Assembly: GCF_004135975.1 (NCBI RefSeq)
Contig: NZ_CP026538.1
Location: 2,542,001 to 2,606,000 of the forward strand
DNA from: Solidesulfovibrio carbinolicus
Lineage (GTDB): Bacteria; Desulfobacterota; Desulfovibrionia; Desulfovibrionales; Desulfovibrionaceae
DNA: 64,000 nt
Direction: 5' to 3'
The stretch's first letter is position 1. The number at the start of each line of letters is the position of its first letter. The notes under the pieces are model-generated. The model saw only the letters and a program-made list of their open reading frames with translations, searched no databases and was not told the DNA's origin. This document shows, piece after piece, positions 55,634-64,000 of the stretch. A program made the translations under genes and the position numbers.

Positions 55634-56236
55634 TTAGGTGGCGGCGGCGAGTTCGGCCAGCAGGCGGCGGCGGGCGTCGGGGGCGAAGACAAAACTCGTT
55701 TCCGGCGGCAGATTGCGGCGGCGGCGATATTGCTGGTGGAGTTCGTGGTAGGTTTCGGTGAGCGCCAGCTCCATGGACAGCCCCAGCCGGCCGGCCAGGG
55801 GGGCGATGGACTCGGCCGGGCCTTCGATCTCCAGGTAAAGGCCAAAGGGCAGTTCGTCGAGGCACACGAGGCAGGCCCCGGCCTGCCAAGTTTCGCGGAC
55901 CTTTTCGTAGCGCAAAAAGGGCAGATAGCCCAGGACGGCAAAGGCGGCTTCCAGGGCGGCCGGATCGGCCACCTCGGTCTCGATCTCCCGGCGCACCTTG
56001 AGTCCGGGCCGGCCCGGGGCCTCGACAGGCGTCTTGACGGTGACCTTGTTGGCGGCGTCGCGGCGGATACGCAGCAACACGTCGCGAGAGCGCAGGGAAC
56101 CGGCCGCGTCGTCCAGGACCACGTTCTCCTCGAAGCGGCGCGACAAGAGTACCCCCCCGGCTTCGGCCAGGACCGCGCGCACGGGTTCGAAGGATTTGAC
56201 GGCGAACTTGGTTTCGATCTCGTCGCCCATGGACAT
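55634..56236 (-). CDS. CYTH domain protein
   Basis: 200-aa triphosphate-tunnel-type protein with the N-terminal EIETKF signature (ExExK) and repeated charged strands (VLLRIRRD, VTVKTPVEA, YLEIEGPAE). The family includes class IV adenylate cyclases (CyaB), thiamine triphosphatase and inorganic triphosphatases, so the activity is open. GGAAGG precedes MSMGDEI. It lies behind cheB on the same strand with a 115-nt gap, so cotranscription is possible but not sure. Confidence 0.87.
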   Translation of the reverse strand: MSMGDEIETKFAVKSFEPVRAVLAEAGGVLLSRRFEENVVLDDAAGSLRSRDVLLRIRRDAANKVTVKTPVEAPGRPGLKVRREIETEVADPAALEAAFAVLGYLPFLRYEKVRETWQAGACLVCLDELPFGLYLEIEGPAESIAPLAGRLGLSMELALTETYHELHQQYRRRRNLPPETSFVFAPDARRRLLAELAAAT

Positions 56237-56351
56237 ACAGCGACCTTCCTTACAGCGCTCTACAGAGCGACTCTTCCCGGGCGCACGGCACAGTCCCAAC
56301 GACAAATTCGTGGCCGGGTCGGGCGTCGGCAAACAGCTTGCGGACCGGCTC

Positions 56352-57425
56352 CTAATGGGAGCAGTAGCGCACCACTTCAAAGGCGATGGCCCCAAGGGGC
56401 ATGATTTTGTCCGCGCCGCCGAGCTTGATGGCTTCCTGGGGCATGCCGAAGACCACGCAGGAGGCTTCGTCCTGGGCGATGGTGTAGGCCCCGGTTTCGT
56501 GCATCTCCAGCATTCCGGCCGCGCCGTCGTCGCCCATGCCGGTCATGATGACGCCCACAGCGTTCTTTCCGGCATAGCGGGCGGCGGAACGGAAAAGCAC
56601 GTCCACGCTTGGCCGGTGGCGGCGCACCAGCGGGCCGTCCTTGACCTCGACATAGTAGCGCGCGCCGCTGCGCTTAAGCAGCATATGGCGGTTGCCCGGA
56701 GCGATAAGCGCCTGGCCGCGCAAAATGGTGTCGCCATCGGCGGCTTCCTTGACGGTGATGCGGCAGATGCCGTCCAGGCGCTTGGCAAAGGCGGCGGTGA
56801 ACTGTTCGGGCATGTGCTGGACAATGACGATGCCCGGGCAGTCCTGGGGCATGGCTTCGAGAAATTCGCGCAGGGCCTCGGTGCCGCCGGTGGACGCGCC
56901 CACGGCCACCACCCGTTCGGTGGTCTGGAACATGGCCTTGCCGGTAGGCCCGGGCAGCACGGCGTCGGCGGACAGCTTGGGCGTGACCTTCATGGGCCCT
57001 GCGGCGGCCATTTTCTTGATCTTGGCCCGAGCAGCGGCCTTGACCGCGTCGATGACCCGGATGCGCGACTCCTCCAGGAACTGCCGGGTGCCGAGCTTGG
57101 GTTTGAGAATGATGTCCACGGCCCCGTATTCCATGGCCCGCAGCGTGGTTTCCGAGCCGGATTCGGTGAGCGTCGAACAGATGACCACCGGAATGGGGTG
57201 CTGGGTCATGATCTTTCGCAGGAAGGTCAGCCCGTCCATGCGCGGCATTTCGATGTCCAGGGTGATGACGTCCGGGGCTTGCGTCTCCATGCGTTTAACC
57301 GCGGCATAGGGATCGCTGGCCGAGCCGATGACCTCGATGTCGGGGTCCGAAGCCAGGATATCGGTCAGGGTCTGGCGCACCAGGGCGGAATCGTCCACCA
57401 CCAGGACCTTGATGGTCTTACTCAC
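56352..57425 (-). CDS. cheB: Chemotaxis methylesterase/deamidase CheB
   Basis: 357-aa response regulator that demethylates receptors. Receiver domain with VVDDS and phospho-acceptor Asp57 ([12 protein letters not shown]), then the CheB catalytic domain with [11 protein letters not shown] (Ser), QHMPEQF (His) and GMGDDGAAG (Asp). GTG start with GAGG upstream. Last of the che genes proper. Confidence 0.96.
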   Translation of the reverse strand: MSKTIKVLVVDDSALVRQTLTDILASDPDIEVIGSASDPYAAVKRMETQAPDVITLDIEMPRMDGLTFLRKIMTQHPIPVVICSTLTESGSETTLRAMEYGAVDIILKPKLGTRQFLEESRIRVIDAVKAAARAKIKKMAAAGPMKVTPKLSADAVLPGPTGKAMFQTTERVVAVGASTGGTEALREFLEAMPQDCPGIVIVQHMPEQFTAAFAKRLDGICRITVKEAADGDTILRGQALIAPGNRHMLLKRSGARYYVEVKDGPLVRRHRPSVDVLFRSAARYAGKNAVGVIMTGMGDDGAAGMLEMHETGAYTIAQDEASCVVFGMPQEAIKLGGADKIMPLGAIAFEVVRYCSH

Positions 57426-57453
57426 AAAAACCTCGTATTCCGATCAGGTAACC

Positions 57454-58314
57454 TTATATCTTTTTGTATACCGTAGGAGCGTGCTGGCGCAAGGGCAAGT
57501 CCATGCCGGTGAGGCTCTCGGAATGGCCAATGAACAAAAAGCCGCCGGGCAATAGTTGGGTGCAAAACTTCTGGAGCAGACGCTCCTGAGTGGCCCGGTC
57601 GAAATAGATCATGACGTTGCGGCAAAAGATCGTGTCCATGAGCTCGGGGAAGGCAAAGGAATCCATGAAGTTGAGCCGCCGGTAGTCCACGATGCGCCGC
57701 AGTTCCGGGGCCACGCGCACAAGCCGTTTGGCTTTGTCCTTGCTCCGCAGAAAATACCGGCGTTTGAGATCCATGGACATCTTGGCCAGACGCTCCTCGG
57801 GATAGATGCCGCTTTGGGCCATGGCCAGCACCCGGGTAGAAATGTCCGTGGCCATGACGCTGAAGCGGAACCCGGCAAAGCGGCTGGCGAATTCCGACAG
57901 CACGATGCACAGGGTATAGGGTTCCTCGCCGGTGGAACAACCGGCGCTCCAGAGCCGAAACGGTCGCCCCGTGCCGTGCTGGCTGCGCCACATGGGTAGG
58001 GTCTGCTCGGTCATGATCTCGAAATGGCGCGGTTCGCGGAAAAATTCCGTGGTGTTGGTGGTGATGACGTCGATGAGGTGGACGAGTTCCTCGTCGAGGC
58101 CCTCGGCGCTGAAAAGAAATTCGAAGTAGTCGCGGTAGCCGGCCTTGCCGAGCATACGCAGCCGCTTTTGTAGTCGGGCCTCCACCATCACTTTCTTGGA
58201 CAAGGGCAGTTTGATGCCGACTTCGGCATGGATGAAGTCGCTTAACCGCTTGAACTCCTTATCGGACATGGAGACCAGACCAGAGGCGCGTCCGGGTGCG
58301 ACATCCAAAACCAT
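57454..58314 (-). CDS. cheR: Chemotaxis receptor methyltransferase CheR
   Basis: 286-aa SAM-dependent methyltransferase for receptor glutamates. N-terminal helical domain (HAEVGIKLPLSKKVMVEARL), then SAM-binding WSAGCSTGEEPYTL and DIFCRNVMIYFD-like IFCRNVMIYFDRA. GAGGA lies ahead of the ATG, within 6 nt of the cheW stop. No C-terminal pentapeptide-docking tail is visible in it. Confidence 0.96.
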   Translation of the reverse strand: MVLDVAPGRASGLVSMSDKEFKRLSDFIHAEVGIKLPLSKKVMVEARLQKRLRMLGKAGYRDYFEFLFSAEGLDEELVHLIDVITTNTTEFFREPRHFEIMTEQTLPMWRSQHGTGRPFRLWSAGCSTGEEPYTLCIVLSEFASRFAGFRFSVMATDISTRVLAMAQSGIYPEERLAKMSMDLKRRYFLRSKDKAKRLVRVAPELRRIVDYRRLNFMDSFAFPELMDTIFCRNVMIYFDRATQERLLQKFCTQLLPGGFLFIGHSESLTGMDLPLRQHAPTVYKKI

Positions 58315-58319
58315 GAAAA

Positions 58320-58832
58320 TCAGTCCTCCCCTGCCTCGGCTCCGGCCTCGCCCAGGGCCTGGGCCAGTCCGGCCAGCTCCATGGAGCTGAAGACCTTGTT
58401 GATGTCGAGGATGATGATGAACTGTTCACCGGACTTGCCCATGCCACGGATGTAGTCGGCCCGGATGGGCGTGCCCATGCGGGGCGGCGGCTCGATCTGG
58501 GAGGACTCCATCTCGTAGACCTCCTGGACGGAATCGGCCAGGGCCCCGAGCACCGTGGGTTCGCCTTCGATGTCCACCTCGACGATGATGATGCAGGTGT
58601 TGACCGTGCGGGCCGTGCTGCCCATGCCGAACTTTTGCTTGAGGTCCACCACCGGCACGGCCCGGCCTCGCAGATTGATGACGCCGCGAATAGCATCCGG
58701 AGTGCGGGGCACCCGGGTGATGTTGACCAGTTCGAGCACTTCGCGCACCGAGGCGATGTCCAGGGCGAACAGTTCCCGTTCCAGGGTGAAGGTGAGATAC
58801 TGGTTGTCGTTGCTGCTGACGGCCTCGGCCAT
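58320..58832 (-). CDS. cheW: Chemotaxis coupling protein CheW
   Basis: 170-aa SH3-like scaffold linking receptors to CheA. Typical pattern: YLTFTLERELFALDI, EVLELVNITRVP, GVINLRGRAVPVVDLKQKFG, GEQFIIILDINKVF. GGGAGG precedes the ATG. It lies between cheA and cheR. Confidence 0.95.
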   Translation of the reverse strand: MAEAVSSNDNQYLTFTLERELFALDIASVREVLELVNITRVPRTPDAIRGVINLRGRAVPVVDLKQKFGMGSTARTVNTCIIIVEVDIEGEPTVLGALADSVQEVYEMESSQIEPPPRMGTPIRADYIRGMGKSGEQFIIILDINKVFSSMELAGLAQALGEAGAEAGED

Positions 58833-58931
58833 GTCGTCCTCCCGCTCTCGCGGCGTTGTCGCCTGTACGCCGACGCTGGCGGGCAAGCCCGCTTGCGGCG
58901 CGTTGCAATCGGTTTTCCGGAAAGGCCAGGA

Positions 58932-61034
58932 TCAGGTGCGGCCGGCCTCGAACAGGGCCTCCCGGCGTACCAGGGCGGCCACGTCGATAATAAGCGCCAT
59001 GGAGCCGTCGCCTCGGATGGTGGCCCCGGAAAACGCGTCCACGTCGCGGTAGAGACGGCCCAGGGTCTTGATGACGGTCTGGTGCTCGCCCACGACCCGA
59101 TCCACGGCGATGCCGATGCGCTCGCCGTCCACCCGGGCAACCACGATGGGTTCGATGGCCGGCGGCTGCCCGCCCAGGCCGAAGGCCTCGCGAAGGCTCA
59201 GGACCGGGGCGACCTCGCCGCGCAGATTGACGATGCGCCGACGCTGCCCGTCTTCGTCCCGGGCCAGCTCCACGCACTCTTCCACATGCCCCAGGGGCAC
59301 GACATAGTATTCGCCGCCGGCCTGGACCTGCAGCCCGTCGATAATGGCCAGGGTCAGCGGCAAACGCACGGTGATGGACGTGCCCTTGCCGCGCTCGGAG
59401 TCGATCTCCACGCTGCCGCGCAGGGCGTCGATGGCCCGTTTGACCACGTCCATGCCCACGCCCCGGCCGGAGACGCTGGTGACGGCCTTGGCCGTGGAAA
59501 AACCGGGCTGAAAAATGAGGTGGTAGAGTTCCTTGAGCGTCAACTCAGCGCCCGGACTGATGAGTCCCCGTTGTTCGGCCTTGGCCCGGATGGCGGCCGG
59601 GTCGAGGCCGCCGCCGTCGTCGCCGACGGTGATGCAGACCTCGCCGCCGACATGGGCGGCGGCCAGGCTGATGCGGCCGGCGGCCGGCTTGCCCACGGCC
59701 TGGCGCTGGGCCGGGGATTCGATGCCATGATCAATGCTGTTGCGCAGCAGATGCACCAGCGGATCGCTCAAGCGTTCAATGACGGTCTTGTCGAGTTCGG
59801 TTTCCTCGCCGCTGGTCACGAGTTCGATGTCCTTGCCGAGTTCTGTGGACAGATCGCGCACCAGCCGGCGAAACTTGGCGAAGGTAGCCCCGATGGGCAA
59901 CATGCGGATGGACAAGGTGGAATCGCGCAGGCTTTCGCTTAAGCGTTCCAGGTGCTCGGCCAGCCCCCGCAGATGCGGGTCGCCGCGCTCGTCCACGGCC
60001 TGGCGGATCTGGGCCTGGACAATGACCAGCTCGCCCACCAGATCGACCAGGAAATCGAGTTTGTCGGCGGCCACCCGGATGCTGGAGGTCTTTTCCTGGC
60101 GCTCGGCCTGTTTCTGGCCCAGGTCGCGCACAGCTGTCTGTTCGGCCAGGGCCGAGGCCACCTGGCTTGGCTGCACCAAGCCCTGGTCGGCCAGGATGTC
60201 TCCCAGACGCTTCTGGGCGGACAGGGCATTTTCCAGGTCGGCCGGGGTGATGTCGCCGCGTTCGACCAAAATCTGGCCCAGCAGTTTGTGGATGCCCTCC
60301 CCGTCCATGGCGCAGCCGTCGTCCAGGAGATCAATGGTCAGGTCACACTCGTCTTCGACGAAAAGAAACACGTCGGCCAGCTCCTGGCGAGAGGCCGGCG
60401 AACGCAGCACGCAGTCCCACCAGACCAGACAGGCTTCCGGGTCGAGGTCGTCCAGGGGACCCACGGCCTCGACATGGGCAAACATCCGGCATTCGCCCAG
60501 GGAACAGACGTCTTCCAGAAGGTGCAAGGGATTGTTGCCCGTCACCAGAATGTCGCCCTGGGGGCGGATACGCAGACGGTAGATACGGGCGACCCCCGGC
60601 GACGCCTCCTGGGAAACGGCCGAAGCCGCAGCGGCCGGGGCGGCTTCCTCGCCAGCGTAGCGGCGAAAGCCTTCCAGCAACGTACGACCGGCGGCGGTCA
60701 GCCCGGCATCGCCGGCATTGTCGGGTTCAAGCAGCGCCCGAATATGGTCGCAGGCGTGAAAGGACAAGTCGAGCAGTTCCCTGCTGACGCCGAGCAGGCC
60801 GTTTCGCACCTTGTCGAAAACGGTTTCCACATCATGGGTGAAGGTGGCGATGTCATCGAAACCGAACATCGCGCCGGAACCCTTGATGGTGTGCATGGCC
60901 CGGAAAATTTTGTGGAGCAGGTCGGTGTCGCCGGGCGTGCGCTCCAACTCCAAAAGCGACGCCTCCAGGTCGGCCAGGAGTTCCTTGGCCTCCTCAAGAT
61001 AGGCCAGACGGTGGACGTCGTCCTGGGACATCAT
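58932..61034 (-). CDS. cheA: Chemotaxis histidine kinase CheA
   Basis: 700-aa kinase. Hpt domain with phosphorylated His48 (MHTIKGSG), a P2-like region (about 148-240, YRLRIRPQGDILVTGNNPL), then a helical segment at 250-300 that resembles two GspE/MshE N-terminal repeats (LGQILVERGDITPADLENA, RLGDILADQGLVQPSQVASA). Dimerisation, HATPase (RLSDPLVHLLRNSIDHG, GRGVGMDVV) and CheW-like domains follow. The MshEN-like insert is unusual for CheA and in other proteins can bind c-di-GMP. Confidence 0.96.
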   Translation of the reverse strand: MMSQDDVHRLAYLEEAKELLADLEASLLELERTPGDTDLLHKIFRAMHTIKGSGAMFGFDDIATFTHDVETVFDKVRNGLLGVSRELLDLSFHACDHIRALLEPDNAGDAGLTAAGRTLLEGFRRYAGEEAAPAAAASAVSQEASPGVARIYRLRIRPQGDILVTGNNPLHLLEDVCSLGECRMFAHVEAVGPLDDLDPEACLVWWDCVLRSPASRQELADVFLFVEDECDLTIDLLDDGCAMDGEGIHKLLGQILVERGDITPADLENALSAQKRLGDILADQGLVQPSQVASALAEQTAVRDLGQKQAERQEKTSSIRVAADKLDFLVDLVGELVIVQAQIRQAVDERGDPHLRGLAEHLERLSESLRDSTLSIRMLPIGATFAKFRRLVRDLSTELGKDIELVTSGEETELDKTVIERLSDPLVHLLRNSIDHGIESPAQRQAVGKPAAGRISLAAAHVGGEVCITVGDDGGGLDPAAIRAKAEQRGLISPGAELTLKELYHLIFQPGFSTAKAVTSVSGRGVGMDVVKRAIDALRGSVEIDSERGKGTSITVRLPLTLAIIDGLQVQAGGEYYVVPLGHVEECVELARDEDGQRRRIVNLRGEVAPVLSLREAFGLGGQPPAIEPIVVARVDGERIGIAVDRVVGEHQTVIKTLGRLYRDVDAFSGATIRGDGSMALIIDVAALVRREALFEAGRT

Positions 61035-61136
61035 GGCGTGCTCGTCTCTCCTGTTCCCCGACAGGCCGGGGCATGCCTCGCCGCGCGCGGCAGGCCGTCG
61101 GCCTGGCGGCTCCTGACTCTTGCTCCAGCCGGCCCC

Positions 61137-62948
61137 TTAAAACAACTCCACATTGTCGCCGAAATCCGAGGCAGCCTCGTGCGCCGGCGCGGCAGCGACG
61201 GCTGCCCGGCCTGACAAGGCCTTGGCTTTTGACGATGCGCCGAAAGCGGCCTCATGCACGTCGCGTTCGGCTTCCATGGTATAGCGGTCATAGAGCTGGC
61301 GCAGCCGGGCGCTACGCCCCTTGCCGCCGCCCGGGGCAATCTTTCTGGCGACGGCGATCTGGCCATCCAGAGCGCGCCGGACCTCGGACAAGGAACGGCC
61401 GATCTCCCGGTCGAAGACGATGCGCCGCGAGAGTTCGTCGGCCCGGCCGCCCCAATCCCGGCTGGAATTGCGCAGCACCGTGAAAAGCTCCTGGCAACGC
61501 GCGGCGGACCTCGTGGTTTCAGCCAGCACGGCGTCGAGTTCTCCCACCACCCGCCACGCTTCGGACTGATCGTTATACCGGCTGGCGTTTTCCTGCAAGC
61601 CCTTCGAAGCACTGGCAATATTTCCCAGAATACGGGCCACGGCGTCGGTTTGTCGGCGGGCGTCGGCGGACAGGCGTTGGATGGCCAGGGCCAACACGCC
61701 CAGGGCCGCGCCGGCCGTGCCGGTATGGGCGGCCTTGATGCTGGCGTTTATGGCGATGAGTTCGATCTCCGCCCCCACTTCTTCGATGGCCTCGATGGCC
61801 CCGCTCATGCCCGAGACCGTCTCGGCCACGGCGTCCATGTTGTTGCCCAGAGCCTCGCCTTCAGCGGCGAAATCACCCAGTTCGGTCTTGACCGTGGCCA
61901 CTCCGGCCTCCAGACGGGAAAGCGGCGTGTCGTCGATCTCGCCGCCGGCCAGGCCGGTGATGGAATCGCCCATGGCCCGGATGCGTCCGGCGATGGACTC
62001 CAGCGAACCGCGCAGGGTGTCGGCGGCCCGGATAAAATGGTTGTCGGCGCTTTGGATCTGGGAGGACTGCAAGGTCAGGACATCGGCGGTGAAAGCGGCC
62101 AGTTCCTCCAGGGTCGACGAGTCGGCCGTCGTATCGACCTCGGCGGCGAGCATGGCCGCGGTTTCCCCGATGGCCTGCTCGGCATGCTCGACCTGCTGAC
62201 GCACGATGTCGTGAAATTGCATGGAACGCACGGCCTGACCGAGGTCGGCGGCAATGTCGCCGGCGCTGCGCGTGAGCTCCTGGGAAATGTCAACGGAACA
62301 GGAGGCCATCTCGGCCAGAGCCTTGATGTTAGCCCCAAGCTCCCGCACGATGACCTCGTGGCACTGTTCCTGGGTGCCGAGGATGGTCATGTTGCGCTGC
62401 CGGGCCGAGCCGACGTGTCCGCGCAGGGTTTCGATGCGCCCGGCGATGCCGGCGCAGTGGCTGACGATCTGGTTGGCAAGCTTTTCCACGTCGTCGGCCA
62501 GGGTGGTGAACCCCCGGCCATCGGCTCCAAGCCGGGCGCTCTCAATGCGCGTGGCGATGCCAAGCATACTCAAGTGTTTAACTATCTTGGAGAATTCCGA
62601 CAAAATGGCGGAGAGTTCATCGACGATGACCACCACGGCATCAATCTCGTCCAGGCTCTGGCGGCCGGCGGCCCGGGCGGCCTCGTTGGTCAAGCTCTCC
62701 AGTTCGGCGGACAGAGCGCGCAGCCGGTCGTGCATGTCCTGGGCCGAGCTGCACGACACCAGTTCCTGGGCGTTTTGGGCAATGCTCTCGCAACTGCCCT
62801 GCAGCCCGTACAAGGCCTCGCCGAGATCCAGAAAATCCTGTTCCCGGGCCTTGACGGCGCTGCTTAAGCCATGACCGGCTCTGTCCAAGCTGACACGGCA
62901 CTGCCGCAACATGCCCTTGGCGTCGGCGAGCTGGATCGTATCGGCCAT
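61137..62948 (-). CDS. Soluble methyl-accepting chemotaxis-like protein
   Basis: 603-aa cytoplasmic coiled-coil protein without membrane helices or recognisable ligand domain. Two receptor-like hairpin tips are seen: LSMLGIATRIESARLGADG with FTTLADDVEKLA (about 128-165), and IELIAINASIKAAHTGT (about 398-414) with LALAIQRLSADAR. Both are divergent from the classic NAAIEAARAGE tip. AAGGG lies upstream. Placed first in the che operon, it may nucleate a cytoplasmic array or signal to CheA. Confidence 0.85.
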   Translation of the reverse strand: MADTIQLADAKGMLRQCRVSLDRAGHGLSSAVKAREQDFLDLGEALYGLQGSCESIAQNAQELVSCSSAQDMHDRLRALSAELESLTNEAARAAGRQSLDEIDAVVVIVDELSAILSEFSKIVKHLSMLGIATRIESARLGADGRGFTTLADDVEKLANQIVSHCAGIAGRIETLRGHVGSARQRNMTILGTQEQCHEVIVRELGANIKALAEMASCSVDISQELTRSAGDIAADLGQAVRSMQFHDIVRQQVEHAEQAIGETAAMLAAEVDTTADSSTLEELAAFTADVLTLQSSQIQSADNHFIRAADTLRGSLESIAGRIRAMGDSITGLAGGEIDDTPLSRLEAGVATVKTELGDFAAEGEALGNNMDAVAETVSGMSGAIEAIEEVGAEIELIAINASIKAAHTGTAGAALGVLALAIQRLSADARRQTDAVARILGNIASASKGLQENASRYNDQSEAWRVVGELDAVLAETTRSAARCQELFTVLRNSSRDWGGRADELSRRIVFDREIGRSLSEVRRALDGQIAVARKIAPGGGKGRSARLRQLYDRYTMEAERDVHEAAFGASSKAKALSGRAAVAAAPAHEAASDFGDNVELF

Positions 62949-63093
62949 GTGCCTACCCTTGTCCCGGTTTTTTACGACGCCCTGACCCGCCAGCGCCTAT
63001 GCGGCGCCGCCGGACCGGCAGCCTCTCCCGTGCGGGGAGTCCTCATCTAGGAGAAAACTGCCACGTTTTTCGGGAAAGAGCAAAGCGTTCTTG

Positions 63094-63684
63094 TCACACG
63101 CCGCCGCGACGACGACGCAAGGCCTTGCGCAGCCAAATGCCGCAGGCGACCAAAGCGACAACGCCCAGTATGGCCAATTGAGCGTGATGCACGTTGTCAA
63201 GCACCCGGGTCAGGACATTTTCCAACAAACTGCCGAAGCCGTAGCCGATGAGCGCGAAGGCGACGGCCCAAATGGCCGCGCCGATGGTATTGAGCAAGAA
63301 GAACTTGAGTACGGAAATCTCGGCCGTGCCGAGGACGAAGGGCGTAAGGTTGCGCAGGCCATAAAAAAAGCGGAAGGTCAGGATAAGCACTTCATGGTAT
63401 TTATTGAGCATGGCATGGACCCGGTCGGCCCTGGCGCGCCATTTCTCACTGCGAGCAACGAGTTTTCGCCCGTAGTGACGGCCGATGAAAAAGGCGGTCT
63501 GGTCGCCGGCCAAGCTGCCGCAAAAGGCGCACAAGATCACCAGGCGCAAATCAAGATTGAATTCCGGGGATTGGGCAGCGAACCCGGCCAGAAGGAGGAT
63601 GGTTTCGCCCTCCAAAAAGGTGCCTATGAAAAGCGCCAAATACCCGTACTGGGCAATCAATTCCTTCATGAATTCTATGGACAT
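63094..63684 (-). CDS. DedA family membrane protein
   Basis: 196-aa inner-membrane protein of the DedA (SNARE-associated/VTT) family, now linked to lipid scrambling and membrane homeostasis. Hallmarks: GTFLEGETILLLAGFAA, GSLAGDQTAFFIGRHYG and RFFYGLRNLTPFVLG with the re-entrant loop charges. Four or five hydrophobic segments, C-terminus Arg-rich (RRRRGG). The ribosome binding site is weak. Confidence 0.92.
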   Translation of the reverse strand: MSIEFMKELIAQYGYLALFIGTFLEGETILLLAGFAAQSPEFNLDLRLVILCAFCGSLAGDQTAFFIGRHYGRKLVARSEKWRARADRVHAMLNKYHEVLILTFRFFYGLRNLTPFVLGTAEISVLKFFLLNTIGAAIWAVAFALIGYGFGSLLENVLTRVLDNVHHAQLAILGVVALVACGIWLRKALRRRRGGV

Positions 63685-63876
63685 GAAATAGCGCCCCCGT
63701 CATGGCTCCCCACTTGGCGGGAGCGTGGTTTTGACTCGTGAGAAGTATGCGCTTCCCGCGTCTGTGTCCACCGGTTGCCCCGGGGAAATCACGACGTTGC
63801 GCATCATCCGTGGAATCACTTGAAATGGGCAGCATCCTCTGCCATCATGGGCCACGATCAACCTTTACCAAAGATT

Positions 63877-64000
63877 ATGACGCACTTTAGCGACATCATT
63901 GCCCAAAACGTTGTCGAAAGCCTGCCGGTGGGCCTGCTCATCGTGGACCATGCCGGGGCTTTCACCACGGTCAATCCGGCTGCGGCAACCATTTTGGGAT
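63877..64000 (+). CDS. PAS-domain sensor protein, 5' part only
   Basis: Runs off the right edge. The visible 41 residues (MTHFSDIIAQNVVESLPVGL ... VNPAAATILG) are the start of a PAS domain, as in sensor kinases and sigma-54 activators. An in-frame ATG at 63847 would add ten residues; neither start has a strong ribosome binding site. Divergent from dedA. Confidence 0.75.
   Translation, partial: MTHFSDIIAQNVVESLPVGLLIVDHAGAFTTVNPAAATILG

Overview
The window is a chromosomal segment from a high-GC, Gram-negative bacterium. It looks most like a sulfate reducer of the Desulfovibrionaceae (Desulfovibrio/Solidesulfovibrio-like). The pointers are the very GC-rich coding style, a two-gene SufC-SufB/D iron-sulfur system, hydrogenase maturation factor HypF, a YedF-type selenium/sulfur protein, pyruvoyl arginine decarboxylase, and many two-component and c-di-GMP proteins. 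The genus is inferred from gene content, not measured. No rRNA, tRNA, insertion sequence, CRISPR array or replication origin was recognised.

Layout. 0-7 kb: two HD-GYP response regulators, a phosphoesterase, folate salvage (formyl-THF cyclo-ligase), a laccase-domain protein, a TIGR01777 epimerase and a DUF4390 protein. 7-20 kb: mostly housekeeping, with rlmH, rsmG, fabD-argS-SPOR protein-pdaD-nth, a membrane spermidine-synthase-like protein, yedF, a PAS histidine kinase and an RsuA-type pseudouridine synthase. 19.4-31.7 kb: alpha/beta hydrolase plus DUF2087 pair, sufC-sufBD, an orphan receiver, an acyltransferase, an ADP-ribosylglycohydrolase, a NarL-type two-component pair, a pair of unknown small genes and a CgeB-like glycosyltransferase. 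31.8-37.3 kb: a YyaL/DUF255 thioredoxin-like protein, a DUF362 protein and hypF.

37.3-40.3 kb is the odd region. It is AT-rich, has long noncoding stretches, and holds three tandem paralogues of phage CI/S24-type repressors. Only the middle one keeps the Ser-Lys dyad. The first has Asp and the third Gly in place of Ser, and the third has also lost its DNA-binding domain. A compact GC-rich block with nested complementary arms lies upstream and is a candidate structured RNA.

40.3-50.4 kb: rhomboid protease, a fused RluD-type pseudouridine synthase/dephospho-CoA kinase, an MDR dehydrogenase, and a tight uvrB-K+ channel-DUF3431-ligA operon. 50.4-55.5 kb: LOG-family protein, an orphan HicB-like protein, aat and clpS-clpA. 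55.6-63 kb: a chemotaxis operon (MCP-like coiled-coil protein, cheA, cheW, cheR, cheB) followed by a CYTH protein. The window ends with dedA and the start of a PAS-domain sensor.

A dispersed hairpin repeat tagged with GCCTCCGG occurs five times, always at the 3' ends of genes. Start sites were chosen from ribosome binding sites and overlaps, so several genes are shorter than their longest open frame.
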